A DNA stretch of 64,000 nt from an uncultured Porphyromonadaceae bacterium (GCA_946414395.1 CAMKOE010000008.1:29490-93489), one strand, 5' to 3'; shown: positions 1-10,471, counted from the stretch's first letter. Numbers and translations: made by a program. The notes: generated by a model from the sequence alone, not told the origin.

Positions 1-143
1 TCCTGGATCCCTACTGCGGCACGGGCACGGCTTGCAAGATTGCCTACGAGATGAACCTGCGCAGCATCGGCATCGACATCAATCCCGACTACATCAAGCG
101 GGCCAAGGCGAGCATCGAGCAGAAGCCGCTCAGCCTTTTCTAA
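1..143 (+). CDS. DNA methyltransferase, C-terminal fragment (cut by window edge)
   Basis: The open frame starts at base 3 and ends in TAA at 141-143. It opens with LDPYCGTGTA, which matches the S-adenosylmethionine-binding motif I (DPFxGxGT) of N6-adenine/N4-cytosine DNA methyltransferases. That motif close to the C-terminus is typical of the permuted beta class (PF01555), where the catalytic (D/N)PPY motif comes first and so would lie to the left of the window. A second match, IGIDINPDYIKRAK, is the usual strand-helix after motif I. The target sequence, and whether a restriction enzyme accompanies it, cannot be seen. Class assignment is fairly safe; specificity is unknown. Confidence 0.75.
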   Translation, partial: LDPYCGTGTACKIAYEMNLRSIGIDINPDYIKRAKASIEQKPLSLF

Positions 144-155
144 CTCATCTACTAT

Positions 156-187
156 ATCCAGATACTCCAGAATATCTGGATTTTTTT
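156..187 (+). terminator. Intrinsic terminator after methyltransferase gene
   Basis: A perfect 9-bp stem (ATCCAGATA / TATCTGGAT, 156-164 and 173-181) with an 8-base loop is followed by seven T residues. It lies 12 bases after the stop codon of the methyltransferase. Confidence 0.8.
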
Positions 188-188
188 G

Positions 189-196
189 TAATTTTG
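189..196 (+). promoter_or_regulatory. Bacteroidetes -7 box of the ABC-F gene
   Basis: TAATTTTG fits the TAnnTTTG -7 consensus and lies 22 bases before the ATG at 219. No clear TTTG -33 box is present at the expected spacing because the terminator occupies that stretch. Confidence 0.55.
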
Positions 197-218
197 TGCC
201 CAAAATTACATTTTACTC

Positions 219-2159
219 ATGATTTCGATACAGGGACTCAAGGTGGAATTCGGCAGCCAGGTGCTGTTTGAGAACATCAGTTACGTCATCAACAAGCGGG
301 ACAAGATCGCGCTGGTTGGCAAGAACGGAGCGGGCAAATCCACCATGCTAAAAATCATCACCGGCGAGCAACTGCCCACCAGCGGCACGGTTGCCCGCCA
401 GGCCGACATCACCATCGGCTACCTGCCCCAGCAGATGCGGCTCAAGGACGAACTCACCGTCAAGCAGGAAGCGGCAAGAGCCTTCGAGCAACTGCAGCAG
501 ATGGATGAAGCCATCGACCGCATGAACCAGGAACTGGCCGAGCGCACCGACTATGACAGCGAGGACTACCAGGAACTCATCGAGCGCGTGGCCCAGAAGA
601 CGGAACTGCGCGCCCTGATGCAGAGCGAGAATATCGAGGCCGAGATCGAGAAGACGCTGACGGGACTGGGATTTGAGCGTAGCGACTTTGACCGTCCCAC
701 GAGCGAGTTCAGCGGAGGCTGGCGCATGCGCATCGAACTGGCAAAACTGCTGCTGCGACGGCCCGACGTGCTCCTGCTCGACGAGCCCACCAACCACCTG
801 GACATCGAGTCCATCCAGTGGCTGGAAGCCTTCTTGAAGAACCGCAACGGCGCCCTGCTGCTCGTGTCGCACGACCGCGCGTTTATAGATAATGTGACCA
901 ACCGCACTATCGAGATCTCGCTGGGAAAAATCTATGACTACAAGGTGAGTTACAGCCAGTTTGTGGAACTGCGCAAGGAGCGCGTCGAGCAACAGATGCG
1001 CGCATGGGAAAACCAGCAGAAACTCATCCACGACACCGAGGATTTCATCGAGAAATTCCGCTACAAGGCGACAAAGGCCGTGCAGGTGCAAAGCCGCATC
1101 AAGATGCTCGACAAACTGGAGCGCATCGAGGTCGATGAGGTGGACCGCTCACGCATGCGGCTCAAGTTCCCGCCCGCGCCCCGCAGCGGCGACTATCCCG
1201 TCATCGCCGAGGACCTGCGCAAGGACTACGGCAACTTGAACGTGTTCCACGACGTGACATTTACCATCAAGCGCGGCGAGAAGGTTGCCTTTGTCGGCAA
1301 GAACGGCGCCGGCAAGTCCACGCTTGTCAAGTGTATCATGGGCGAGATACCCTATGACGGAAAACTGCAGATCGGCCACAACGTCAAGATTGGCTACTTC
1401 GCCCAAAACCAGGCCCAACTGCTCGACGAGAACCTCACTGTCCACGACACGATCGACTATGTGGCGGTGGGCGACATCCGCACCCGCATCAACGACATCC
1501 TGGGAGCCTTCATGTTTGGCGGCAAGAATGCCGACAAGAAGGTCAAGGTGCTCAGTGGCGGTGAGAAAAGCCGCCTGGCGATGATACGCCTGCTATTGCA
1601 ACCCGTCAACCTGCTCATCCTCGATGAGCCCACCAACCACCTGGACATGCCCAGCAAGGACGTGCTGAAGGAGGCCATTCAGGCCTTTGACGGCACGGTT
1701 ATCGTCGTTTCGCACGATCGCGACTTCTTGAACGGCATCGTGGGAAAGGTATATGAGTTCGGCGACCACCGTGTGCGCGAGCACCTGGGCGGCATCTACG
1801 ACTTCCTGCACAAGAAACAACTTGACTCGCTGCAGCAACTCGAGGTCAAGAGCGCGACAGCCTCACCCGCAGCCGACATCGACGTTTCCGAGCCCGTCAG
1901 CCAAGGCAAGATGGATTACCAGCGGCAGAAGGAACGTGAACGCCGCATACGCCAGGCCGAGAAGAAGGTGAAGACCTGTGAGGCCAGGATTGCCGAACTC
2001 GAGCAGCAACTCGCCGACATCGAGGAGCAGTTGTCAAGGGCCACCAGCGACAACCCCGACATCTACTACAAGCACTCCAAAATCAATAGTGAACTCGAGG
2101 ACGTCATGACCCAGTGGGAAGAGGCCAGCGCCGAACTAGAGAAAGTGAGCAAATCATGA
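219..2159 (+). CDS. ABC-F family ATPase (Uup/EttA-like)
   Basis: Soluble protein of 646 residues with two ATP-binding cassettes and no membrane segment, the ABC-F layout of ribosome-associated translation factors. Cassette 1 has Walker A GKNGAGKS at residues 34-41, the signature FSGGW at 164-168, and Walker B ending D188-E189. Cassette 2 has Walker A at 360-367 and Walker B ending D469-E470, followed by the NHLD motif. The charged linker between the cassettes (about 240-310) is the P-site tRNA interaction motif region. The last 80 residues are a predicted coiled coil as in Uup. Housekeeping, antibiotic-resistance and stress ABC-F members cannot be told apart here; the conserved context favours a housekeeping role. 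The stop overlaps the next start. Confidence 0.92.
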   Translation: MISIQGLKVEFGSQVLFENISYVINKRDKIALVGKNGAGKSTMLKIITGEQLPTSGTVARQADITIGYLPQQMRLKDELTVKQEAARAFEQLQQMDEAIDRMNQELAERTDYDSEDYQELIERVAQKTELRALMQSENIEAEIEKTLTGLGFERSDFDRPTSEFSGGWRMRIELAKLLLRRPDVLLLDEPTNHLDIESIQWLEAFLKNRNGALLLVSHDRAFIDNVTNRTIEISLGKIYDYKVSYSQFVELRKERVEQQMRAWENQQKLIHDTEDFIEKFRYKATKAVQVQSRIKMLDKLERIEVDEVDRSRMRLKFPPAPRSGDYPVIAEDLRKDYGNLNVFHDVTFTIKRGEKVAFVGKNGAGKSTLVKCIMGEIPYDGKLQIGHNVKIGYFAQNQAQLLDENLTVHDTIDYVAVGDIRTRINDILGAFMFGGKNADKKVKVLSGGEKSRLAMIRLLLQPVNLLILDEPTNHLDMPSKDVLKEAIQAFDGTVIVVSHDRDFLNGIVGKVYEFGDHRVREHLGGIYDFLHKKQLDSLQQLEVKSATASPAADIDVSEPVSQGKMDYQRQKERERRIRQAEKKVKTCEARIAELEQQLADIEEQLSRATSDNPDIYYKHSKINSELEDVMTQWEEASAELEKVSKS

Positions 2160-2713
2160 CAACCACTATGAGACTGGTCCAAATCAATAGCGGCAATGCC
2201 GATAACGAGCAGTTGAGGCGACTCTACGAGACAGCCTTCCCCGTCGAGGAGCAGATTCCATATGACGACCTCATCTACCTGATGGACAAGTTGGACATCG
2301 ACTACACGGCCTACTTTGACGGCGAGTTGTTCGTCGGGCTGACGATGGTGCTGCACTTGCCGCGATACAACTGGGGGTGGTACTTTGCCGTGCGCGAGGA
2401 CCTGCGAGGCAGGGGTTACGGGCAAGACATCCTCTCGGCATTGCTGGAAAAGTACCGAGGTGCCCATCCGTTCATCATCGACATCGAGTCGCCCCTGCAG
2501 GAAGATGCGCCCAACCCGGAACAGCGGCGCCGCCGTCACGCCTTCTATCGCCGCAATGGCTTGAAAGACACACCGACAGAGCGCACCTATGACGGCGTCT
2601 CCTACACCATCATGACCAGCAGCGACGAGCCCTTCACGCAGCAGGACTATGACGACATCATTGCCACCCTGCGCTCGGTGTGGGACAACATGCCCAGCGA
2701 GCAAGAACGATAA
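2156..2713 (+). CDS. GNAT family N-acetyltransferase
   Basis: Protein of 185 residues with the GNAT fold pattern: a central strand WGWYFAVREDLRGRGYG contains the acetyl-CoA pyrophosphate-binding motif (R/Q)xxGxG/A. The chosen ATG at 2156 overlaps the TGA of the ABC-F gene (ATGA), which implies translational coupling. An ATG at 2168 is a possible alternative. The upstream in-frame extension into the ABC-F gene is rejected because it starts inside that coding sequence. The substrate cannot be read from the sequence. The pairing with an ABC-F gene may only reflect co-transcription. Confidence 0.8.
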   Translation: MTTTMRLVQINSGNADNEQLRRLYETAFPVEEQIPYDDLIYLMDKLDIDYTAYFDGELFVGLTMVLHLPRYNWGWYFAVREDLRGRGYGQDILSALLEKYRGAHPFIIDIESPLQEDAPNPEQRRRRHAFYRRNGLKDTPTERTYDGVSYTIMTSSDEPFTQQDYDDIIATLRSVWDNMPSEQER

Positions 2714-2756
2714 GACTAATTAACGGTAATCACTTGCCCAATCCAGGGCAAACGCC

Positions 2757-2764
2757 TAATTTTG
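2757..2764 (+). promoter_or_regulatory. -7 box almost touching the start codon at 2770
   Basis: TAATTTTG matches the -7 consensus but ends only 5 bases before the ATG at 2770, so transcription would begin at or next to the start codon. Either the mRNA is nearly leaderless, or translation starts at the in-frame ATG at 2794, or the match is fortuitous. Confidence 0.35.
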
Positions 2765-2769
2765 CCGTC

Positions 2770-3732
2770 ATGAAGCGGGTCATCACCATAGTCATGGCAC
2801 TCGTCGCCCTCATCGGGGTGGCCCAGGAGAGCCAGCCCCTCAGGTTACAGTTTGACCAGTCCAAAATCAGTCCGCAGTTCACTATGCCCCAACTGCCCGC
2901 CACGGCCCTTCCCGCCACCAATCTCAAGCCCACCTTCAATGCCAATCCACCCACGGCGGCCGACCTCAAGTTGGAGTTCAAGGCCAGCCGTCTAACCGAC
3001 TCTCTGGCCATTTACCAGCAGGACTGGCACAGTAATCCCGGCGCCAGCCTGCCCCACTTCCGCTACGACACCAATCCTTACAGCCACGACTGGTCGTCAA
3101 GCGGGGTCATCACCCGCATTGGCGGCGGTTATCTCACCGGTGCGGGCTCCCACACGACCTATCCCGGCATGGGCAACACGACGAGCGCCAGCGTGGCATT
3201 CACGATGCCGATGGGCGACCGGCTGTCGGTCACCGCGGGCGTGACAGGCAGCAAGTATCACTTTGACCGCATGGCGTGGAACGACTACGGCGTGTTTGGC
3301 AACGCTTCATTCCGCCTGAGCGACCGCTTCTCGCTCAATGCCTTCGGTCAATACTATGTCAATCAGCAATTCCACTCGATAGCGGCAATGCCCTTCCTGG
3401 GCAGCAGTTCCTACGGCGGCACGCTAGGCTGGAAAGCCAGCGACAAGTTCTCGCTCGACGTGGGTGCCCGCCGTCTCTATGACCCTTACACCGGCAAGTG
3501 GCTCACGATGCCTATTGTGCAGCCCACTATCAACCTGCTGGGAGCCCCCATCTCATTTGACGCGGGACCCTTGATTTACCAAGTCCTGAACAACCTGTTC
3601 GGCAGCGGCAAGAACAACCGCGACTGGGGCGATCCGCGTTACCGCCCCGTGACCGCGCCCGGGGCTGTCCTCAGTCAGCCAGGCTATAATCCCAACAGCC
3701 CAGTGCCCATCCCCGACGCCTTCCGCCACTGA
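2770..3732 (+). CDS. Exported protein, probable outer-membrane or surface protein of unknown function
   Basis: I do not recognise a named family. The 320-residue product starts with a short signal peptide (MKRVITIVMALVALIGVAQ). A Pro/Thr-rich stretch (about residues 25-75) follows. From about residue 105 to 255 there are alternating hydrophobic and polar strands rich in Gly, Ser, Phe and Tyr (SVAFTMPMGDRLSVTAGV, FGNASFRLSDRFSLNAFGQYY) that resemble short beta-barrel hairpins. The C-terminus is Pro-rich and lacks the terminal aromatic residue of classical barrels. ATG 2770 was chosen because it begins the signal peptide; the frame is open to 2680, but that would overlap the GNAT gene. Confidence 0.6.
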   Translation: MKRVITIVMALVALIGVAQESQPLRLQFDQSKISPQFTMPQLPATALPATNLKPTFNANPPTAADLKLEFKASRLTDSLAIYQQDWHSNPGASLPHFRYDTNPYSHDWSSSGVITRIGGGYLTGAGSHTTYPGMGNTTSASVAFTMPMGDRLSVTAGVTGSKYHFDRMAWNDYGVFGNASFRLSDRFSLNAFGQYYVNQQFHSIAAMPFLGSSSYGGTLGWKASDKFSLDVGARRLYDPYTGKWLTMPIVQPTINLLGAPISFDAGPLIYQVLNNLFGSGKNNRDWGDPRYRPVTAPGAVLSQPGYNPNSPVPIPDAFRH

Positions 3733-3767
3733 TTTCTTCGGGTTTTAGGGATTTTTTAGGTTATAGT

Positions 3768-3799
3768 TTTGGGCAGGTGGCAAAGTTGTTGTAATTTTG
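3768..3799 (+). promoter_or_regulatory. Promoter of the Crp-like regulator
   Basis: TTTG (3768-3771) and TAATTTTG (3792-3799) are separated by 20 bp, a full match to the Bacteroidetes primary-sigma promoter. The ATG follows 19 bases after the -7 box. Confidence 0.8.
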
Positions 3800-3818
3800 C
3801 ACGTTAAACCACTATTGA

Positions 3819-4520
3819 ATGGACATTAAGGGTACTATAGAGGACATCATCAGGGAAGACCTGGCCGACATCTGGTCAATCTTGAACAGCGAGGAGAAGC
3901 ATCTCATCGCCGAGCATTTTGTCGTTCACACCTACCGCAAGGGCCAGATCATCTATGCCGAGAAAGACGAGCCCAAGTTCCTGTGGGTACTCATCAAGGG
4001 AAAGGTGAAACGTTTCAAGAACGGCATCGGCGGCAAGCAGCAGATCCTGCGCCTGTACCGTCCCATCCAGTACTTTGGCTACCGCGCGTGGTTTGCCAGC
4101 GAGCCCTATGTGGCCAGCACGATGGCCATCGAGCCGTCACAGGTGGGCGCCCTGCCCATGACGCTGGTCAAGCGACTCATCGACGGTAACATGAAGTTGG
4201 CGTGGTTCTTCATTCACGAGTTGTCCAAGCACTTGGGCGGCAGCGACTCCAAGGTGGTCAACCTCACCCAGAAGCACATCCGCGGCCGCCTGGCCGAGGC
4301 CTTGTGTATCCTTGTTGACAATTACGGCTATGAGGACGACGGCAGGACGCTCAAGATTTATATGGCCCGTGAGGACCTGGCCAACCTGTCGAACATGACC
4401 ACAGCCAATGCCATACGCACCCTCTCCACCTTTGCCCAGGAACGTATCATCACCGTTGATGGCCGGCGCATCCGCATCGTCGATGAGCCCACATTGCGCA
4501 ACATCAGCCGCTTTGGATAA
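3819..4520 (+). CDS. Crp/Fnr family transcriptional regulator
   Basis: Protein of 233 residues. An N-terminal cyclic-nucleotide-binding-like beta-roll (about 20-130; FVVHTYRKGQIIYAEKDEPK, VLIKGKVKRF) is followed by a long dimerization helix and a C-terminal winged helix (about 150-225; REDLANLSNMTTANAIRTLS is the recognition helix region). No Fnr-type N-terminal cysteine cluster is present, so an oxygen-sensing iron-sulfur role is unlikely. The cAMP-contacting PRSA motif is also missing, so the effector is unknown. It has its own promoter and sits 5 bases before a DUF4924 gene, suggesting one transcript through the RfbD gene. Confidence 0.88.
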   Translation: MDIKGTIEDIIREDLADIWSILNSEEKHLIAEHFVVHTYRKGQIIYAEKDEPKFLWVLIKGKVKRFKNGIGGKQQILRLYRPIQYFGYRAWFASEPYVASTMAIEPSQVGALPMTLVKRLIDGNMKLAWFFIHELSKHLGGSDSKVVNLTQKHIRGRLAEALCILVDNYGYEDDGRTLKIYMAREDLANLSNMTTANAIRTLSTFAQERIITVDGRRIRIVDEPTLRNISRFG

Positions 4521-4525
4521 CCGCT

Positions 4526-5092
4526 ATGATTATCGCTCAACAGAAACGCAAGGAAAATATCGCTGAGTATCTCCTCTACCTGTGGCAGGTCGAGGACTTG
4601 CTGCGCGCCTGCCGACTTGACATCGACACGGTCGAGAAGACGGTCATTGCCCACTATGACGTGGACGACAAAACCCGTCACGACATCAAGGAGTGGTACG
4701 AGTCACTCATCAAGATGATGGAACTGGAGAACGTGCGCGAGAAGGGCCACATCCGCGTGTGCCACAACGTGCTCATCCGCCTGAATGACCTGCACGTGCA
4801 ACTGCTGGCCGACCAGAGCCGCTTTCCTGACTATCATGCCGACTACTACCGCACCCTGCCCTATATCGTGCAACTGCGCGCCACCCTGCCCCAGGACGAG
4901 CGCCCCAGCGAACTGGAGACCTGCTTCAACGCCCTCTACGGCGTGATGATGCTCCACCTGCAGGGCAAGGAGATCAGCCAGGACACAGCAGCAGCGATTT
5001 CACAGATTTCACACTTCATCGGACTGCTCGCCGCCTACTTCAAGCGCGACGAGGAAACGCCCCTGTTCGGTGATGACCTTAACGACAATTAA
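4526..5092 (+). CDS. DUF4924 family protein
   Basis: Protein of 188 residues, cytosolic and mostly helical, beginning MIIAQQKRKENIAEYLLYLWQVEDLLRA, the N-terminal pattern I associate with DUF4924, a Bacteroidales family of unknown function. No catalytic motif or membrane segment is visible. It follows the Crp-like gene by 5 bases and precedes the rfbD start by 4 bases, so the three are probably co-transcribed. Confidence 0.75.
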   Translation: MIIAQQKRKENIAEYLLYLWQVEDLLRACRLDIDTVEKTVIAHYDVDDKTRHDIKEWYESLIKMMELENVREKGHIRVCHNVLIRLNDLHVQLLADQSRFPDYHADYYRTLPYIVQLRATLPQDERPSELETCFNALYGVMMLHLQGKEISQDTAAAISQISHFIGLLAAYFKRDEETPLFGDDLNDN

Positions 5093-5096
5093 CACA

Positions 5097-5975
5097 ATGG
5101 ATATCATCCGCATACTCATTACTGGCGCCAATGGCCAACTGGGCCATGAGATGCGCAACGTGCTGGCCGGCGACCAGCGCTTCGAGGCCATCTATACCGA
5201 TGTGGCTGGCGACGATGTCACCTTGCTCGACATCACCGACGAGGCCGCTGTCGAGCAAATGGTCGGCCGCAACGCCATCCAGGTCATCGTCAATTGCGTG
5301 GCCTATACCGCCGTTGATGCCGCCGAGGACGACGAGACGACCGCCGCGCGCCTCAATGCCGATGCCGTGGGCATCCTGGCTCGTGTCGCCAAGCGTCACG
5401 GCGCCCGCGTGGTACATGTATCGACCGATTACGTGTTTGACGGCAACGGCTGCATCCCCTACACCGAGGACATGCCCACTTGTCCGCAGTCGGCCTATGG
5501 CCGCACCAAACTCGAAGGCGAGCGCCTGTTAATCGACACGCTGGGTGACGATGCCATCATCCTGCGCACGGCATGGCTCTATTCGCCCTACGGCAAGAAC
5601 TTCGTCAAGACGATGCTCACCTTGGGGCGGACCAAGCCGGCACTGAAGGTCGTGTTTGACCAGGTGGGATCGCCCACTTGTGCCCGCGACCTGGCCCGCG
5701 CCATCGTCACCGCAGTCACGGCTGGCGAGTGGCATCCCGGCATCTACCACTACAGCAACGAGGGCGTCATCTCATGGTATGACTTCACGCTGGCCATCCA
5801 CCGCATTGCAGGCATCACGGCATGTGACGTGCAGCCGTGTCACAGCGATGAATTCCCAGCCAAGGCCCATCGCCCCGCCTACAGCGTGCTGGACAAGACC
5901 AAGTTCAAAGCCACCTTTGGCACACGTGTCCCCTACTGGCTCGACAGCCTCGAGGCCACCATCAAATCATTGTAA
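5097..5975 (+). CDS. rfbD: dTDP-4-dehydrorhamnose reductase
   Basis: Protein of 292 residues that reduces dTDP-4-dehydro-L-rhamnose to dTDP-L-rhamnose, the last step of dTDP-rhamnose synthesis for surface polysaccharides. The extended-SDR Rossmann motif GANGQLG is at residues 9-15, the YxxxK catalytic pair is in [11 protein letters not shown], and VSTDYVFDG and [18 protein letters not shown] are hallmark RmlD sequences. ATG 5097 is preferred over the GTG at 5070 because the Rossmann strand then starts at the usual distance from the N-terminus and the overlap with DUF4924 disappears. rfbA, rfbB and rfbC are not in this window. Confidence 0.92.
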   Translation: MDIIRILITGANGQLGHEMRNVLAGDQRFEAIYTDVAGDDVTLLDITDEAAVEQMVGRNAIQVIVNCVAYTAVDAAEDDETTAARLNADAVGILARVAKRHGARVVHVSTDYVFDGNGCIPYTEDMPTCPQSAYGRTKLEGERLLIDTLGDDAIILRTAWLYSPYGKNFVKTMLTLGRTKPALKVVFDQVGSPTCARDLARAIVTAVTAGEWHPGIYHYSNEGVISWYDFTLAIHRIAGITACDVQPCHSDEFPAKAHRPAYSVLDKTKFKATFGTRVPYWLDSLEATIKSL

Positions 5976-6013
5976 CTCTGCTATTAATAACACTACTAGA
6001 TAAACAACTCAAT

Positions 6014-7591
<1,578 letters not shown>

Positions 7592-7639
7592 TATCATCCA
7601 CAATCATAACACAACACATTTAACATCAAGAAGACAGCA

Positions 7640-9103
7640 ATGGAGAGACTTAAAAGATTATATGAGCAATATGTGGGCAGCGAGCCCACCCAGGTAGCAC
7701 TCATGGACAAGGCGGGCTCCAACCGCCAGTACTACCGCCTGAGCGGCGAGCGCACCATCGTGGGTGTCATCGGCGAGTCACGTGAAGAGAACGACGCGTT
7801 CATCTACATGGCACGCCACTTCCGCGAGCAAGGGTTATCGGTGCCCGAGGTCTATGGCGTGAGCGAGGACCACATGGCCTATATCCAGGAGGACCTGGGC
7901 AAGAAGCCCGAGAATATCCTGTGGAACAAAATACGCCGCAGTTCCATCACCCATGCCTTCACCAGCGAAGAGAAAGAACTCTTGCGCCGCGCCATGCGCG
8001 ACCTGGTGGACATCCAGTTCCGTGGGGCTCAAGGATTTGACTACAGCAACTGCTACCCTGCCAGTTGCTTTGACGAGCGCTCCATCAAGTGGGACTTGAA
8101 CTACTTCAAGTATTGCTTCCTCAAGGCCACCGGCATCAACTTCAATGAGGCCAAACTCGAAAATGATTTCGAGCGTTTGACCCAGGACCTGCTCACGGTA
8201 CCCAGTGACACCTTCATGTACCGCGACTTCCAGTCACGCAACGTCATGCTCGTGGGCGATGCCGACCATCCCGCCGACTGCAAGTTGGCCTTCATCGACT
8301 TCCAGGGCGGCCGCCGGGGCCCCTACTACTATGACGTGGCATCGTTTGTGTGGCAGGCGCGCGCCAAGTACCCCGAGGACCTGAAGAAGGAACTTGTCGA
8401 GGCCTATCTGCTGAAACTCAAGGAATACTTGCCCGATCTTGACGATAAGGATTTCTATGAGAACCTGCGCTTGTTTGTGCTCTTCCGCACGTTGCAGGTG
8501 CTTGGCGCATACGGTTTCCGCGGCTACTTTGAGAAGAAACCCGACTTCATGAAGAACAGCATCGTTCCCGCTATTGCCAACCTGCGCAAACTGGTCATCA
8601 ACCAGCCATTCACCCGCTATCCCTACCTGAGCCTGGTCATTGACGAACTGGTGAACCTCAAGGACTTTGTCAGCGAGGATAAGGGACTCACCGTCAGGGT
8701 AATGAGTTTTGCCTACAAGAAAGGCATACCCCACGACCCGTCGGGCAACGGTGGCGGCTTTGTGTTTGACTGCCGCGCGTTGAACAACCCGGGCAAGTAT
8801 GACAAGTACAAGGCTTTCACCGGCCTGGATGCCAATGTCATCGAGTTCCTGCAGAAGGAGAGCACCATCGACAAGTGGCTGGAGCATGTCTATGCCCTGG
8901 TTGACGAGTCGGTAGAACGCTATGTGAAGCGCAACTTCACCGACCTGATGGTGTGCTTCGGGTGTACTGGAGGCCAGCACCGCTCGGTTTATGCCGCCGA
9001 GCACCTGGCGCAGCACATCCACGAGAAATTCAACGTGCGCGTCGAACTCTCGCACCGCGAACAACCCGATCACGAACGCACCCTTAACCCGATTGAACGA
9101 TGA
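7640..9103 (+). CDS. Aminosugar kinase-like protein fused to a RapZ C-terminal domain
   Basis: Protein of 487 residues with two modules. Residues 1 to about 330 are an aminoglycoside-phosphotransferase-fold kinase of the AmgK type: Brenner-type loop YRDFQSRNVM with catalytic D196 and N201, and the metal-binding IDFQGG with D220. Residues about 350-487 match the C-terminal domain of RapZ (YKKGIPHD, GGFVFDCRALNNPG, CFGCTGGQHRS), which in enterobacteria binds glucosamine-6-phosphate. The stop overlaps the start of a MurU-like gene by 4 bases. AmgK phosphorylates the anomeric carbon of MurNAc/GlcNAc and MurU makes the UDP-sugar, so a peptidoglycan-sugar salvage role is likely. That the RapZ domain senses an aminosugar phosphate is inference. 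Confidence 0.85.
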   Translation: MERLKRLYEQYVGSEPTQVALMDKAGSNRQYYRLSGERTIVGVIGESREENDAFIYMARHFREQGLSVPEVYGVSEDHMAYIQEDLGKKPENILWNKIRRSSITHAFTSEEKELLRRAMRDLVDIQFRGAQGFDYSNCYPASCFDERSIKWDLNYFKYCFLKATGINFNEAKLENDFERLTQDLLTVPSDTFMYRDFQSRNVMLVGDADHPADCKLAFIDFQGGRRGPYYYDVASFVWQARAKYPEDLKKELVEAYLLKLKEYLPDLDDKDFYENLRLFVLFRTLQVLGAYGFRGYFEKKPDFMKNSIVPAIANLRKLVINQPFTRYPYLSLVIDELVNLKDFVSEDKGLTVRVMSFAYKKGIPHDPSGNGGGFVFDCRALNNPGKYDKYKAFTGLDANVIEFLQKESTIDKWLEHVYALVDESVERYVKRNFTDLMVCFGCTGGQHRSVYAAEHLAQHIHEKFNVRVELSHREQPDHERTLNPIER

Positions 9104-9864
9104 AAGCGCTGATTTTTGCCGCGGGCCTGGGCACACGCCTGCGCCCGCTGACCAATGACCGGCCCAAGGCCATGGTCGAGATTGCAGGCAAGCCCATGCT
9201 GCAACATGTCATTGAGCGACTGGCGGCAGCGGGTTTTGACGACATCACCATCAATATCCACCACTTCGGGCAGACGATCATCGACTTTCTAGAGAGCAAC
9301 AGCAACTTCGGGCTGAATATGCACATCAGCGACGAGCGGGGCCTGCTGCTCGACACGGGCGGCGGCATCCTCAAGGCCCGCCAGTGGCTGGATGGCGACG
9401 AACCCTTCCTGGTCCACAACACCGACATCATCAGCACCCTGGACTTGAAGGCATTCTATGACTATCATGTCGAGCACGACGCCCTGGCCACCATCCTGGT
9501 CAAGGAGCGCCAGACCCAGCGCTACCTGCTGCTCGACGAGAACGACCGCCTGTGCGGCTGGACCAACAAGGCGACCGGCGAGTTTAAGCCCGATGCCGAG
9601 AAGTTAAAGGGCCGTGACCTGAAGGAGATGGCCTTCGGTGGGCTGCACGTCATCTCACCGCGCATCTTCCCCTATCTGGAACGCTACCGTCGCCAGGAGG
9701 GAGAAAAGTTCTCGATCATCCCATTCTACGTCAGCGAGTGCAAGCACCATCTGATTCATGGCTACCATCCCGACAGCGACTACCAGTGGCTAGACATCGG
9801 CAAACCCGAGACGCTGGCCCAGGCACAGGAATTTCTATTGCCTCATCCAGGCACATCACGCTAA
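9100..9864 (+). CDS. Sugar-1-phosphate nucleotidyltransferase (MurU-like)
   Basis: Protein of 254 residues of the NTP-transferase family. The nucleotide-binding motif GLGTRLRPLT is at residues 9-18, followed by RPKAMVEIAGKPML, and the metal-binding NTDI is near residue 107. It lacks the left-handed beta-helix acyltransferase domain of GlmU, so it is a stand-alone nucleotidyltransferase of MurU length. Its ATG overlaps the upstream kinase stop (ATGA), indicating coupled translation and a shared pathway, most likely conversion of MurNAc/GlcNAc-1-phosphate to the UDP-sugar. A mannose-1-phosphate enzyme remains possible from sequence alone. Confidence 0.85.
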   Translation: MKALIFAAGLGTRLRPLTNDRPKAMVEIAGKPMLQHVIERLAAAGFDDITINIHHFGQTIIDFLESNSNFGLNMHISDERGLLLDTGGGILKARQWLDGDEPFLVHNTDIISTLDLKAFYDYHVEHDALATILVKERQTQRYLLLDENDRLCGWTNKATGEFKPDAEKLKGRDLKEMAFGGLHVISPRIFPYLERYRRQEGEKFSIIPFYVSECKHHLIHGYHPDSDYQWLDIGKPETLAQAQEFLLPHPGTSR

Positions 9865-9953
9865 ATCGCAAAAGCGCTAAGTTTTCTTTTAAACTTTTGA
9901 GCCAATTGTCAATCAAAACTAAAAACAGGGACTAGAAACTAACAACTGAATAA

Positions 9954-10400
9954 ATGAAAAAGACTATCATCATCGCAGCCATCATGCTGCTCGTTGCAGG
10001 CACCGCATCCCTTGATGCCCGCACCAAGAAGAAGGCCTCTAAATCCAAGGCAAGCACCTCCCAGGTCATCTACACCGGCGAAATTGCCAAGAAGGTGATT
10101 GGCTACAACGGACCCGTGCCCCTCAACATCACCGTCAAGAACGGTGTAATCGAGAACATCGAGGTGCTCGATAACCAGGAGTCGCCCGGCTACCTCAAGC
10201 GCGCCACCGCCAAGGTGCTGCCGCAGTACATCGGCAAGACCGTCGCCGAGGCCAAGAAACTCGACGCCGACATCGCTACCGGCGCGACCTACACGAGCAA
10301 GGCCATCATCCAAAACATCCAGATGGGACTGGACCAAGCCAAGTCCTCATCGACCACCAAGAAGGCCACCAAAAAGAAATCGTCCAAGAAACGCCGCTAA
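9954..10400 (+). CDS. Exported FMN-binding domain protein
   Basis: Small protein of 148 residues: signal peptide (MKKTIIIAAIMLLVAGTASLDA), Lys-rich linker, an FMN_bind domain (about 38-125; PF04205) and a strongly basic tail (KKATKKKSSKKRR). The motif D106-I-A-T-G-A-T112 fits the DxxTGAT signature at which the flavin transferase ApbE attaches FMN to the last threonine, so T112 is the likely site. Such free-standing domains serve as extracytoplasmic electron carriers. No ApbE or partner reductase is next to it; the exported nitroreductase fusion at 20046 is another flavoprotein in the window but no link is shown. Confidence 0.85.
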   Translation: MKKTIIIAAIMLLVAGTASLDARTKKKASKSKASTSQVIYTGEIAKKVIGYNGPVPLNITVKNGVIENIEVLDNQESPGYLKRATAKVLPQYIGKTVAEAKKLDADIATGATYTSKAIIQNIQMGLDQAKSSSTTKKATKKKSSKKRR

Positions 10401-10433
10401 AAGCCATTGACGTGGCAGTTCACATCACACAAC

Positions 10434-10471
10434 ATCCGCAGTCCCCATGCCAGGCGCTGCGGATTATTTTT
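10434..10471 (+). terminator. Terminator of the FMN-binding gene
   Basis: Stem ATCCGCAG / CTGCGGAT (10434-10441 and 10457-10464) followed by TATTTTT. The T-run is shared with the -7 box of the next promoter. Confidence 0.75.
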
